Program-made: the position numbers and the translations under genes
From: Arthrobacter sp. DNA4
GTDB lineage: Bacteria; Actinomycetota; Actinomycetes; Actinomycetales; Micrococcaceae
Assembly: GCF_024362385.1 (NCBI RefSeq)
Contig: NZ_CP101466.1
Location: 3,286,001-3,350,000, forward strand
Direction: 5' to 3'
DNA length: 64,000 nucleotides
Shown: positions 1-10,576 of the stretch, piece after piece
Position numbering within the stretch: position 1 is the first letter of the stretch
Layout of the letters: the number at the start of each line of letters is the position of its first letter
Notes under the pieces: generated by a model
The model's input: the letters and a program-made list of their open reading frames with translations, nothing else
Told to the model about the DNA's origin: nothing
Databases searched by the model: none

Positions 1-1686
<1,686 letters not shown>

Positions 1687-1725
1687 CTAAATTCTGAAGT
1701 CTTGGTGCGGGATGAGGGAGGTGGG

Positions 1726-1757
1726 GTTCGACGGCGGGTACGCACCCGCCGTCGAAC
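1726..1757 (-). terminator. Perfect 14-bp hairpin between rpoB and rpoC
   Basis: Arms at 1726-1739 and 1744-1757 are perfectly complementary (GTTCGACGGCGGGT and its reverse complement) around a 4-base loop. The hairpin begins about 10 bases after the rpoB stop and lies about 63 bases before the rpoC start. No T-run follows it on the minus strand, so it is not a standard intrinsic terminator. It may be an mRNA processing or stability element or a partial attenuator; that role is inference. Confidence 0.6.
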
Positions 1758-1766
1758 GCCCGCCTG

Positions 1767-4700
1767 CTAAACCTCTTCTACGGAGCTGGGCTCTGCGCGA
1801 GACAGATCGATGCCCAGTTCTTCCGCAGCCGTGAAGACTGCGTCATCAGAGTCACGCATTTCAATTGTGGTTCCGTCCGTGGAAAGAACTTCCACGTTCA
1901 GGCACAGCGACTGCATTTCCTTGATCAAGACCTTGAAGGATTCGGGAACGCCCGGCTCGGGGATGTTCTCGCCCTTGACGATCGCTTCGTAGACCTTCAC
2001 ACGACCGTGGATGTCATCGGACTTGATCGTGAGGAGTTCCTGGAGGGTGTAGGCGGCGCCATAAGCTTCGAGCGCCCACACTTCCATTTCACCGAAGCGC
2101 TGGCCACCGAACTGTGCCTTACCACCCAGCGGCTGCTGCGTGATCATGGAGTACGGGCCGGTGGAGCGTGCGTGGATCTTGTCGTCCACCAGGTGGTGGA
2201 GCTTCAGGATGTACATGTAGCCGACCGAGATCGGATCCGGGAACGGCTCGCCGGAGCGGCCGTCAAACAGGCGGGTCTTGCCCGAGGAGTTGATCAGGCG
2301 GTCACCGTCGCGGGTCACGTTGGTGGAATCCAGCAGGCCCGTGATTTCCTCTTCGCGGGCACCGTCGAACACCGGCGTGGCAACAGTGGTGGGACCACTC
2401 TCGCGCGGCAGGTTCGGCAGCTGCTTGACCCACTCGGGCTCGCCTTCGATCTTCCAACCGGTCTTGGCAACCCAGCCGAGGTGCGTTTCGAGCACCTGGC
2501 CCACGTTCATACGGCCCGGAACACCCAGCGGGTTCAGGACGATGTCAACGGGGGTGCCGTCGGCGAGGAAGGGCATGTCCTCGATCGGGAGGATCTTGGA
2601 GATAACACCCTTGTTGCCATGGCGGCCGGCGAGCTTGTCGCCGTCGGTGATCTTGCGCTTGGCGGCCACGTAGACGCGGACCAGCTGGTTCACGCCCGGG
2701 GGCAGCTCGTCGTCGTTGTCGCGGTCGAAGACGCGCACGCCGATGACGGTTCCGGACTCGCCGTGGGGAACCTTCAGGGAGGTGTCGCGGACTTCGCGGG
2801 ACTTCTCACCGAAGATGGCGCGCAGCAGGCGCTCTTCCGGAGTCAGCTCGGTTTCACCCTTCGGGGTGACCTTTCCGACCAGGATGTCCCCTGCTTCAAC
2901 CTCGGCACCGATGTGGATGATGCCGCGCTCGTCCAGGCCTGCCAGGACTTCCTCGGACACGTTGGGGATGTCACGGGTGATTTCCTCGGCACCAAGCTTG
3001 GTGTCGCGCGCATCGATCTCGTGCTCCTCGATGTGGATGGAGGAAAGGACGTCCTCGGCAACGATGCGCTGCGAGAGGATGATGGCGTCCTCGAAGTTGT
3101 GGCCTTCCCATGACATGAATGCCACGAGCAGGTTCTTGCCCAGTGCGAGTTCACCCTGGTCCGTTGCCGGGCCGTCGGCGATGATGCCGCCAACTTCCAG
3201 GCGCTGGCCTTCGTTGACCAGGACGCGGTGGTTGTAGCAGTTGCCCTGGTTGGAGCGGGCGAACTTGTTGATGCGGTAGTTGGTCTCGGTGCCGTCGTCG
3301 TTGAGCATGATGACGAGCTCGGCGGAAACCTCGGTGACCACACCGGCCTTCTTGGCGATGACCACGTCACCGGCGTCGACGGCGGCGGCGCGCTCCATGC
3401 CGGTGCCCACGAAGGGGGCCTCGGAACGGACCAGCGGCACAGCCTGGCGCTGCATGTTGGCACCCATGAGTGCGCGGTTGGCGTCGTCGTGCTCCAGGAA
3501 CGGGATCAGGGCCGTAGCCACGGACACCATCTGGCGCGGGGAAACGTCCATGAACTCGACGTCTGCGGCCGGAACCAGGACGGGCTCGCCTCCACCACCG
3601 CGGGCACGGACCAGGACGGTCTCTTCGGCGAACTTCTTGTTCTCGTCGAGCGGGGCGTTGGCCTGGGCGATCAGGACCTCGGCCTCGTCGTCGGCCGTCA
3701 GGTACTGGACGTCGTCGGAAACGACGCCGTCCTTGACCAGGCGGTACGGGGTCTCGATGAAACCGAACGGGTTGATGCGGCCGTAGGAAGCCAGCGAACC
3801 GATCAGACCAATGTTCGGGCCTTCAGGGGTTTCGATGGGGCACATACGTCCGTAGTGGGACGGGTGCACGTCACGGACTTCCATGCCGGCGCGGTCACGG
3901 GACAGACCACCGGGGCCAAGGGCCGACAGGCGGCGCTTGTGGGTCAGGCCCGAGAGCGGGTTGTTCTGGTCCATGAACTGCGACAGCTGGGAAGTTCCGA
4001 AGAACTCCTTGATGGCTGCAACCACGGGGCGGATGTTGATCAGGGTCTGCGGCGTGATGGCCTCGACGTCCTGGGTGGTCATACGCTCGCGGACAACGCG
4101 CTCCATGCGGGACAGGCCGGTGCGGACCTGGTTCTCGATGAGCTCGCCAACGGCGCGGATGCGGCGGTTGCCGAAGTGGTCGATGTCGTCGATCTCGACG
4201 CGCAGGTCCACTTCCTGGCCATCGCGGGTGCCCTTGATGGTCTTCTCGCCGGCGTGCAGCGCGACGAGAAACTTGATCATGGCGACGATGTCTTCAACGT
4301 GCAGGACAGAGGCTTCCTTGTCGCCAAGGGAGCGGTCGATGCCAAGCTTGCGGTTGATCTTGTAGCGGCCAACCTTGGCCAGATCGTAGCGCTTGGAGTT
4401 GAAGTACAGGTTGTCCAGCAGGGACTGGGCAGCCTCGACGGTGGGCGGCTCGCCCGGACGCAGCTTGCGGTAGATGTCCAGCAGGGCGTCTTCGCGGGTT
4501 TCGGTGGCGTCCTTCTCCAGGGTTGCCCGCATGGAGTCGTACTGGCCGAACTCTTCGAGGATCTGGCCTTCGGTCCAGCCCAGGGCCTTCAGCAGGACCG
4601 TGACGGACTGCTTGCGCTTGCGGTCGAGGCGGACACCGACCTGGTCGCGCTTGTCGATCTCAAGCTCGAACCATGCACCGCGGGACGGGATGATCTTCGC

Positions 4701-5276
4701 GGTGAAGATGTCCTTGTCGCTGGTCTTGTCGGCGGCGCGCTCGAAGTAGGCGCCCGGCGAACGGACCAGCTGGGAGACGACGACACGCTCGGTGCCGTTG
4801 ACGACGAAGGTGCCCTTCTCGGTCATCAGGGGGAAGTCACCCATGAACACGGTCTGCTGCTTGATTTCGCCCGTGTTGTTGTTCATGAACTCGGCCTTGA
4901 CGTACAGCGGAGCCGAGTACGTTGCGTCCCGGTCCTTGCACTCAGCCATGGTGTACTTGGGGTCAGCGAACTCCGGATCGGAGAAGCTCAGGGACATGGT
5001 GCCCTGGAAGTCCTCGATCGGGGAGATCTCTTCGAAGATGTCCGACAGGCCGGACGTGGTGGCGACGCTGAGATCGTTTTCTTCGACAGCCTTTGCCACG
5101 CGCGCCTGCCAGCGCTCATTGCCGACCAGCCAGTCAAAGCTGTCCGTCTGCAGGGCAAGCAGATTCGGAACGTCAAGGGGTTCGTGAATCTTTGCGAATG
5201 AGAGCTTACGAGTGGCACCATCAGTGCTGTCGGCAGTGTTAGCGGTTTCGTTATTAGAGGTGCTCGAGGCGACCAA
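1767..5276 (-). CDS. rpoB: RNA polymerase beta subunit
   Basis: RpoB forms the catalytic core of RNA polymerase with RpoC. The protein is 1169 residues from a TTG start at 5276 (reads [16 protein letters not shown] after the first residue), with AAGGA about 8 bases upstream. A GTG at 5291 in frame is the longest alternative. The rifampicin region [17 protein letters not shown] followed by [13 protein letters not shown] appears wild type, with a Ser TCG codon at residue 451 (E. coli Ser531 equivalent). The C-terminal part carries the conserved [19 protein letters not shown] stretch. It is the first gene of the rpoBC unit. Confidence 0.98.
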   Translation of the reverse strand: MVASSTSNNETANTADSTDGATRKLSFAKIHEPLDVPNLLALQTDSFDWLVGNERWQARVAKAVEENDLSVATTSGLSDIFEEISPIEDFQGTMSLSFSDPEFADPKYTMAECKDRDATYSAPLYVKAEFMNNNTGEIKQQTVFMGDFPLMTEKGTFVVNGTERVVVSQLVRSPGAYFERAADKTSDKDIFTAKIIPSRGAWFELEIDKRDQVGVRLDRKRKQSVTVLLKALGWTEGQILEEFGQYDSMRATLEKDATETREDALLDIYRKLRPGEPPTVEAAQSLLDNLYFNSKRYDLAKVGRYKINRKLGIDRSLGDKEASVLHVEDIVAMIKFLVALHAGEKTIKGTRDGQEVDLRVEIDDIDHFGNRRIRAVGELIENQVRTGLSRMERVVRERMTTQDVEAITPQTLINIRPVVAAIKEFFGTSQLSQFMDQNNPLSGLTHKRRLSALGPGGLSRDRAGMEVRDVHPSHYGRMCPIETPEGPNIGLIGSLASYGRINPFGFIETPYRLVKDGVVSDDVQYLTADDEAEVLIAQANAPLDENKKFAEETVLVRARGGGGEPVLVPAADVEFMDVSPRQMVSVATALIPFLEHDDANRALMGANMQRQAVPLVRSEAPFVGTGMERAAAVDAGDVVIAKKAGVVTEVSAELVIMLNDDGTETNYRINKFARSNQGNCYNHRVLVNEGQRLEVGGIIADGPATDQGELALGKNLLVAFMSWEGHNFEDAIILSQRIVAEDVLSSIHIEEHEIDARDTKLGAEEITRDIPNVSEEVLAGLDERGIIHIGAEVEAGDILVGKVTPKGETELTPEERLLRAIFGEKSREVRDTSLKVPHGESGTVIGVRVFDRDNDDELPPGVNQLVRVYVAAKRKITDGDKLAGRHGNKGVISKILPIEDMPFLADGTPVDIVLNPLGVPGRMNVGQVLETHLGWVAKTGWKIEGEPEWVKQLPNLPRESGPTTVATPVFDGAREEEITGLLDSTNVTRDGDRLINSSGKTRLFDGRSGEPFPDPISVGYMYILKLHHLVDDKIHARSTGPYSMITQQPLGGKAQFGGQRFGEMEVWALEAYGAAYTLQELLTIKSDDIHGRVKVYEAIVKGENIPEPGVPESFKVLIKEMQSLCLNVEVLSTDGTTIEMRDSDDAVFTAAEELGIDLSRAEPSSVEEV

Positions 5277-5585
5277 GAGGGATCCTTCCACAGACCTTCA
5301 GGCGTTTTCAGATCTCCCCCGCTGTGCACCCTGCGAAGTGACTCCGCAGCGCTACCATCCGGTTCCGCTATATGACCCGGGGCCTGAACTGACTATGCTG
5401 TGACCGTGGTTACGGCACGTTGATTGCCAGCTGCCAGGCAAAGCCCACCGCTATATGAAGGCTGAAGGTAAACAGGGAAGACGCAAATATCTACGATACG
5501 GCAAAATAACCTACGTGTCTACCCCACATCCCGCCGGATTGCAAGCACCCAGTTTCCGGCGGCCCGAGCCGGGGGTGCGGACCGC
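5277..5585 (-). promoter_or_regulatory. rpoBC upstream region with candidate promoter
   Basis: This 309-base stretch holds no gene. On the minus strand, TAGTCA (5390-5395) and TATAGC (5367-5372) are separated by exactly 17 bases, a plausible -35/-10 pair about 90 bases before the rpoB start. The 11-mer CCGCTATATGA occurs twice, at 5366-5376 and 5449-5459, so a second -10-like element lies about 83 bases further upstream. This may mean tandem promoters. The assignment rests on motif reading only. Confidence 0.4.
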
Positions 5586-6077
5586 CTAGAGGCGCAGCGT
5601 AACGCCCTCGGCCGTGCAGGTGCCCGCGTTCGCGAAGACGGCCTCCCTTACGGCGTCCTTGGATTCCTGGGACGGCTTGCCCCCGGTTTCCGCCGACGAC
5701 GAGTGGTCGATCGCCAGCAGGCTCAGCGAGGTGAACAGCCCCCTCAGGTCCCCGGAAACAGTGTCCTTGGCGCCCTGGGCCCGTGAGTAGACGTCCTCGT
5801 AGCCCTGTGAATCGGTGGGGGAAACGGCAGCGTAGTCCGCCACCAGTTTGTTGAAGAGTTCGCAGGCTGCCCTGGTTCCCCCTGCCCGGGCCGCACCGGT
5901 ACTTCCCGGCCCGGTTGACTCGGCAGGGCCGGTGCCTGCCGCACCGTTGTCCGAGGGCGCCGGCGTGGACTGGGTGGTTTCCGCCGGCGCCGGCGTGGAC
6001 ATCGAGCAACCCGCCAGCGCACTGCCCGTCAATATGGCCATGGCGGCGATGGCAGCCGCATTACGTGTCTTCTTCAC
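5586..6077 (-). CDS. Putative lipoprotein
   Basis: A 163-residue protein with a clear lipoprotein signal: basic start MKKTRNAAA, a short hydrophobic stretch, then the lipobox LAGC (Cys at about residue 24). A low-complexity Ser/Thr/Pro/Gly/Ala linker follows to about residue 70. The remaining domain contains one conserved-looking Cys pair (ACELFNKL and AGTCTAEG) that could form a disulfide. It is probably anchored to the outer face of the membrane. No enzymatic motif is recognised. It stands alone on the minus strand upstream of rpoB and divergent from the thiolase. Function unknown. Confidence 0.75.
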   Translation of the reverse strand: MKKTRNAAAIAAMAILTGSALAGCSMSTPAPAETTQSTPAPSDNGAAGTGPAESTGPGSTGAARAGGTRAACELFNKLVADYAAVSPTDSQGYEDVYSRAQGAKDTVSGDLRGLFTSLSLLAIDHSSSAETGGKPSQESKDAVREAVFANAGTCTAEGVTLRL

Positions 6078-6347
6078 GATGTCGCTCCGTCCGTCCCGGC
6101 TCCGGACCTGGTGTCCCCTGCAAAGCGCGTCCCCTGCACAGCCTCGCCGTCCACCCTACGCAAGCGGCCGCCGTCGTACACAACCCAGCAGATGGGTACC
6201 TCTCCCCTGCCGTGCCGTGCTGCAAAACCCGCCAGCAGGATGCAGCCTAAGGAATGCACATGGCGCTCCCGGCGTTTGAATAGTTGGGTGACCAGGCTCA
6301 CGATAGCCTTGGTGGCTTAGACCGAAACCGGACTGAAAGTGGTAACC

Positions 6348-7547
6348 ATGGACAACACTCCTCTCAGCAATGACGTTGTCATCCTCGGGGCCGCACGGAC
6401 CCCGCAGGGCCGGATCAACGGCCAACTGTCCAGCCTCACGGCCGTGGATCTTGGCGCGCACGCCATCAAGGCCGCACTGGGCTCCAGCGGCGTCGATGCA
6501 GCGGACGTGGAGGCCGTCATCATGGGCCAGGTCCTGCAGGCAGGCGCCGGGCAGAACCCTGCGCGGCAAAGCGCAATCGGCGCCGGCATCGGGTGGAACG
6601 TGCCTGCCGTGACCGTCAACAAGGTGTGCCTTTCCGGGCTGACCGCGGTGATCGACGCCGCCCGGATGATCCGCGCGGGCGAGGCTGCCGTGGTGGTGGC
6701 CGGCGGCCAGGAGTCGATGAGCCGGGCACCGCACCTGCTTCCGGGATCGCGGCAGGGGTGGACCTACGGCTCCATCCAGGCGCTGGACGCTGCCGCACAC
6801 GACGGGCTGACCGATGCCTTTGACGGGGAGTCGATGGGCCTGTCCACCGAGACGCGGAACCTCTCGCTGGGTATCGACCGCACCTCCCAGGACAACGTCG
6901 CCGCCCAATCGCACCAGCGCGCGGCGCTTGCGGCGAAAAACGGAACGTTCGACGGCGAGATCGCACCTATCAGCGTCAAGCAGCGCAAAGGCGAGCCCCT
7001 GGTGGTGGACACCGATGAAGGGGTCCGCCCCAATACCTCGATCGAATCGCTGGCCGGACTGCGCGCTGCATTCGTCACTGACGGCACCATTACCGCGGGC
7101 AACTCCTCTCCCCTGTCCGACGGCGCCGCAGCCCTGGTGCTCGCCTCCCGCGGCTATGCGGAGGAGCACGGGCTCGAATACCTGGCGGTGGTCGGGAAGC
7201 CGGGACAGGTGGCCGGGCCTGACAATTCCCTGCATTCCCAGCCCTCCAACGCCATCATGAACGCCCTTGGCAAAGCGGGGTGGAGCACCGCCGACCTTGA
7301 CTTCATCGAGATTAATGAAGCCTTCGGCTCGGTGGCCGTGCAGTCCCTCAAGGACCTGGACTACCCGCTGGAGAAGTGCAACCTCCACGGCGGCGCCATT
7401 GCGTTGGGTCATCCGATCGGCGCCTCGGGTGCCCGGCTGGCCGCCCACGCCGCCCATGAGCTGAAGCGGCGCGGGACCGGCAAGGCTGCAGTGTCCCTCT
7501 GCGGCGGGGGCGGGCAGGGCGAGGCCCTCCTGCTGTACCGCGACTGA
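6348..7547 (+). CDS. Acetyl-CoA acetyltransferase (thiolase)
   Basis: A 399-residue type II thiolase that interconverts two acetyl-CoA with acetoacetyl-CoA, or cleaves 3-ketoacyl-CoA. The acylated nucleophile is Cys94 in NKVCLSGL. The other catalytic motifs are NEAFGSVAV, GHPIGASGAR (His355) and CGGGGQGEA (Cys385). The ATG at 6348 is preferred; an in-frame GTG at 6339 would add three residues. The stop overlaps the start of the next gene by one base (TGATG), so the two are likely co-translated. Whether it acts in acyl degradation or biosynthesis cannot be told from sequence. Confidence 0.93.
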   Translation: MDNTPLSNDVVILGAARTPQGRINGQLSSLTAVDLGAHAIKAALGSSGVDAADVEAVIMGQVLQAGAGQNPARQSAIGAGIGWNVPAVTVNKVCLSGLTAVIDAARMIRAGEAAVVVAGGQESMSRAPHLLPGSRQGWTYGSIQALDAAAHDGLTDAFDGESMGLSTETRNLSLGIDRTSQDNVAAQSHQRAALAAKNGTFDGEIAPISVKQRKGEPLVVDTDEGVRPNTSIESLAGLRAAFVTDGTITAGNSSPLSDGAAALVLASRGYAEEHGLEYLAVVGKPGQVAGPDNSLHSQPSNAIMNALGKAGWSTADLDFIEINEAFGSVAVQSLKDLDYPLEKCNLHGGAIALGHPIGASGARLAAHAAHELKRRGTGKAAVSLCGGGGQGEALLLYRD

Positions 7548-8044
7548 TGGCGGGCTCATCCGGAAACGGAGCGGACGGCGTCGGACGGGAACGGTTCCTG
7601 GCCGACGCCGCTGCCCGCGGCCTGGCAGTTGACGTGGTGGAACGGCCCGCAGCGAAGAGCCTCGAAGAGGCTGCGGACATCATGGGAATCACGCCGGCGG
7701 ACATCGTCAAATCCCTGGTGGTCAAGCACAAGGACGGGACGTTCCTTTTCGCGCTCATCCCGGGCAACCGGCAAATCTCGTGGCCCAAGCTCCGCGCCCT
7801 GGTGGGCGTGAACAAGCTGTCGCTGCCACCCGCAGGAACCGCACTGGAGGCCACCGGCTACGAGCGCGGCACCATCACGCCTCTGGGCAGCACCACCGCC
7901 TGGCCCGTCTATGCGGACGCCACGATCACCGGGCGGCGCATCTCCATGGGCGCCGGCGCACACGGCTACAGCGCCTTCGTGGATGCCGATGAGCTGACCG
8001 CCGCCTTGGGCGCCGTGGTGGCGGACATCAGCGAGCCTTCCTGA
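7547..8044 (+). CDS. YbaK/EbsC-type aminoacyl-tRNA deacylase
   Basis: A 165-residue protein of the YbaK/ProX editing-domain family, which hydrolyses mischarged Cys-tRNA(Pro) or Ala-tRNA(Pro) in trans. Typical features are the central IVKSLVVKHKDGTFLFALIPGN segment (read in two parts: IVKSLVV and FALIPGNRQIS), the lysine in the KSL motif, and the GSTTAWPVYAD segment that corresponds to the family's G-x-x-x-P loop. It overlaps the thiolase stop by one base, suggesting coupling, although no pathway link between the two is obvious. Length fits the family (about 155-165). Confidence 0.85.
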   Translation: MAGSSGNGADGVGRERFLADAAARGLAVDVVERPAAKSLEEAADIMGITPADIVKSLVVKHKDGTFLFALIPGNRQISWPKLRALVGVNKLSLPPAGTALEATGYERGTITPLGSTTAWPVYADATITGRRISMGAGAHGYSAFVDADELTAALGAVVADISEPS

Positions 8045-8067
8045 AACGGAAGGCCTTTGTTAAAGCA

Positions 8068-8101
8068 GGAAACCCCGCCCACCGGAGTGGACGGGGTTTC
8101 C
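8068..8101. terminator. Bidirectional hairpin between ybaK-like gene and rplL
   Basis: Arms GGAAACCCCG (8068-8077) and CGGGGTTTCC (8092-8101) pair perfectly, with further inner pairing. It sits in the 73-base gap between convergent genes, so it probably ends both the thiolase unit and the rplJL unit. Confidence 0.75.
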
Positions 8102-8117
8102 GAAGGAAAAGGCGGTG

Positions 8118-8495
8118 TTACTTGAGGGTAACGGTGGCGCCTGCAGCCTCGAGCTGCTCCTTGGCCTTCTCGGCAGCTTCCTTGTTGGCGCCTTCGAGAA
8201 CAGCCTTGGGGGCGCTGTCAACCAGGTCCTTGGCTTCCTTGAGGCCGAGGGAGGTGATGGCGCGAACTTCCTTGATGACTGCGATCTTCTTGTCACCGGC
8301 AGATTCGAGGATGACGTCGAAGTCGGTCTTCTCTTCAACCTCTTCAGCAGCGCCGCCACCGGCGGGGCCGGCAACTGCAACAGCAGCGGCGGTAACTTCG
8401 AAGGTCTCTTCGAAGAGCTTAACGAACTCGGAGAGCTCGATGATGGTCAGTTCCTTGAAAGCTTCAATGAGCTCTTCGTTGCTGAGCTTCGCCAT
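8118..8495 (-). CDS. rplL: 50S ribosomal protein L7/L12
   Basis: This is the 125-residue stalk protein L7/L12, which recruits translation GTPases. The N-terminal dimerisation helix ([20 protein letters not shown]) is followed by an Ala/Gly/Val hinge at about 36-50. The C-terminal domain has the typical KTDFDVIL and [18 protein letters not shown] motifs. It follows rplJ with a 77-base spacer on the same strand, the standard rplJL operon in which L7/L12 is made in excess over L10. The start is the ATG at 8495. Confidence 0.98.
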   Translation of the reverse strand: MAKLSNEELIEAFKELTIIELSEFVKLFEETFEVTAAAVAVAGPAGGGAAEEVEEKTDFDVILESAGDKKIAVIKEVRAITSLGLKEAKDLVDSAPKAVLEGANKEAAEKAKEQLEAAGATVTLK

Positions 8496-8572
8496 GGTAG
8501 GCGTCCTTCCTGTTGTGGTGTCCCGCCGGCGTTCGGCCGGGATGACACCGGAGTCTGGTGGGGTAAAGAGAA

Positions 8573-9154
8573 CTAGTTCTCTTCGGCAGCAGGAGCTTCA
8601 GCGGGAGCTTCAGCTTCAGCGGCAGGGGCTTCTTCAGCGGCAGGCGCTTCGGCAGCTGCCGGTGCACCGTTCTCTTCTTCAAGCTTGAGGCGCAGTGCGT
8701 CGATGATGCGTGCAGCTGCGGCGGCAGGTGCCTTGAGGACGCCTGCAACCTTGGCGAGCTGCAGCTCACGGGACTCGAGGGCAGCCAGTGCGGCGACCTC
8801 GCTGGCGTCCAGCGCCTTGCCCTCGAAGTAACCGGTCTTGATGACCAGCTGCTTGTTGGCCTTGGCAAAATCCGTCAGGCTCTTGGCAGCGGCAACTGCG
8901 TCACCCTTGATGAACGCGATTGCAGTGGGGCCGGCAAGCTGGCCGTCGAATGCTTCGACGCCGGCTTCCTTGGCTGCAATGGCGGTCAGGGTGTTCTTGA
9001 CGACCGCGAACTTGGTGTCCTGGCCGAGAGAAACACGCAGCTGCTTGAGCTGTGCAACGGTGAGCCCGCGGTATTCGGTCAGGACAGCGGCGTTCGATTC
9101 CTTGAAATCGTTAGTGATCTCAGCTACTGCTGAAACCTTGGTAGGCGTTGCCAT
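8573..9154 (-). CDS. rplJ: 50S ribosomal protein L10
   Basis: L10 is the stalk base that binds 23S rRNA and the L7/L12 dimers. The 193-residue protein starts [13 protein letters not shown] and has the family segments [16 protein letters not shown] and [12 protein letters not shown]. Its C-terminal helix ([20 protein letters not shown]) carries the L7/L12-binding region. An unusually Ala/Glu/Pro-rich tail, common in actinobacterial L10, extends to the end. The gene is preceded by a leader with an attenuator-like hairpin, consistent with autogenous control by L10-L7/L12. Confidence 0.97.
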   Translation of the reverse strand: MATPTKVSAVAEITNDFKESNAAVLTEYRGLTVAQLKQLRVSLGQDTKFAVVKNTLTAIAAKEAGVEAFDGQLAGPTAIAFIKGDAVAAAKSLTDFAKANKQLVIKTGYFEGKALDASEVAALAALESRELQLAKVAGVLKAPAAAAARIIDALRLKLEEENGAPAAAEAPAAEEAPAAEAEAPAEAPAAEEN

Positions 9155-9418
9155 AACCCTCCTTCCGGGGATAGTGCCGGTATTCGACGGTCCCCGCTCA
9201 AGAGAGCTAAAACTAAAAACGCCCCGCGCAGATGCACGGGGCTTGGCTCAACACGTTTATGCCGTGGAGCTTTGCTTCGTTCACCTGCGCCGGTCGCCCT
9301 GCGTTGAGGGTCCTTCGTCCGGAAAGCCACTGTGGTCCCCAGCGCACAACTGCAGAGTTGAGCCATGTTCAGGAGAGTGGATTTCCAACAACCGACGGTC
9401 TTTGGTACCCCCAGCCTA
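9155..9418 (-). promoter_or_regulatory. rplJL leader with attenuator
   Basis: This is the untranslated leader of rplJL. A hairpin with arms at 9221-9229 and 9234-9242 (GCCCCG paired with CGGGGC, extended by three inner pairs) is followed on the minus strand by GTTTTTAGTTTT (9209-9220). That is an intrinsic terminator about 65 bases upstream of the rplJ ATG. Because it lies inside the leader, it probably acts as an attenuator, as known for L10 leaders in Gram-positive bacteria. A leader binding site for L10 cannot be confirmed by eye. Confidence 0.6.
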
Positions 9419-9442
9419 CGCGAGGCATTGCCGGTCCGCCAA
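9413..9442 (-). promoter_or_regulatory. Candidate rplJL promoter
   Basis: On the minus strand TTGGCG (9437-9442) and TAGGCT (9413-9418) are spaced by 18 bases, directly after the stop of the upstream GNAT gene. This would start the rplJL leader transcript about 250 bases before rplJ. Confidence 0.45.
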
Positions 9443-9450
9443 ATCGGCGC

Positions 9451-10569
9451 TCAGCTGGTGCTGGTGCGCAGCGTGGGGAGCTCCTTCTGCCAGATACCCG
9501 TCACACCGGCCGTCTGGAATCCGAGCTGCTTGTTGACCGTCAGGAGGTACCGGTTCTCCGGCGCATTCCAGGTGTAAATGATGCGCGCGTCCGGGAACTG
9601 CTCGCTGAGCCGCTCCATGTTGGCCACCTTGATCAGCAGTCCGAGCTTGTTGCCCCGGTGTTCCTGCAGGACCAAGGTATCGTCCTGGAACACCACGTCA
9701 GCCCGGTGGGCCAGGACGGTGATGGTGGTCAGGCCCACCAGCGCCCCGGTGGCGATGTACTCGACGGCGGTGACCACCGTTCTCCTGCCCTGCGCGATGG
9801 CGACGTCCTCCGCCTCACGCAGGATGCCGCCGTCGAACACCATGTCCTGTTCAATCGGCGCATCCAGGGAAGGGTCGACGTCGGCGCCGGCCTGGTTTTC
9901 CAGCACGGCCACGGCCTCCAGCCAGCGGTCCGGGCAACGGTCCGTCCAATGGTGCAGCCGGTACCGGCCGTTGTTGGCTTCTTCGGCTTCAGCCTGGAGG
10001 TCGGCAACCAGCTTGGTGTCCAGGGGCAGGAGGCAGGAACTGAACTGCTCGATGTGCTGCAGCGTGTATCCGGTCCTCTGCGCGAACTCCACTTCGCGGC
10101 TCTCCAGGGGCACAAATCCCTGCCCGGTACCGGGCACCAGCTGGGCCCGTTCAAACTCGTGCAGTGACGCGCCCGGATGGTTGGTGTCCACCAGGATCAT
10201 GGTGCGGCCTTCACCCCTGGCCAGCTGTTCGGCAGCCTCAAGCAGGCGGCGCCCCACCCCCTGCCGCTGGAACTCGGGCAGGATGTCCAGGGTGAGCTCG
10301 GCCAGGTCCAGGTGGTCGGTCAGGGGCAGCGCAATATCAACTGTGCCCACAATGGCGCCGTCCACCTTGGCCACGAGGATCAGCTGGCGCTCGTAGGGGT
10401 CCGCGAACTCAAGCAACTTCTCCTGTGGACCGTACGCAAGATCGTCGCTGCCCCACGTCTGCATCCGGACCTTGCGGCCCACCTCCACGGCGGCGAGGAA
10501 GTCCGCTGCGTCCGGGGTGTCCAATGAGTCGGGTACATACAGCTGCTCGATCTTCACGTCTATTGCCAT
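9451..10569 (-). CDS. Two-domain GNAT N-acetyltransferase (second of tandem pair)
   Basis: A 372-residue protein with two GNAT folds. The first domain has the acetyl-CoA pyrophosphate-binding loop in PEFQRQGVGRRLLEAAE at about 125-140. The second ends with TWNAPENRYLLTVNKQLGF. A start at ATG 10569 (MAIDVKIEQLYV) is chosen because it lies 7 bases after the stop of the preceding homologous gene; the frame is open further upstream. It resembles mycothiol-synthase-like double GNATs, but the substrate is unknown. It sits between the two ribosomal protein operons, so it is likely co-transcribed with its paralogue rather than with rplJL. Confidence 0.82.
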   Translation of the reverse strand: MAIDVKIEQLYVPDSLDTPDAADFLAAVEVGRKVRMQTWGSDDLAYGPQEKLLEFADPYERQLILVAKVDGAIVGTVDIALPLTDHLDLAELTLDILPEFQRQGVGRRLLEAAEQLARGEGRTMILVDTNHPGASLHEFERAQLVPGTGQGFVPLESREVEFAQRTGYTLQHIEQFSSCLLPLDTKLVADLQAEAEEANNGRYRLHHWTDRCPDRWLEAVAVLENQAGADVDPSLDAPIEQDMVFDGGILREAEDVAIAQGRRTVVTAVEYIATGALVGLTTITVLAHRADVVFQDDTLVLQEHRGNKLGLLIKVANMERLSEQFPDARIIYTWNAPENRYLLTVNKQLGFQTAGVTGIWQKELPTLRTSTS

Positions 10570-10576
10570 GCGGGCA

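Noticed and set aside
3228..5201. 657-codon plus-strand frame over rpoB
   Set aside because: Antisense shadow of rpoB with repetitive Val/Leu/Asp content and no start signal.
6156..7559. 467-codon minus-strand frame over the thiolase
   Set aside because: Shadow; the thiolase on the other strand has all catalytic motifs.
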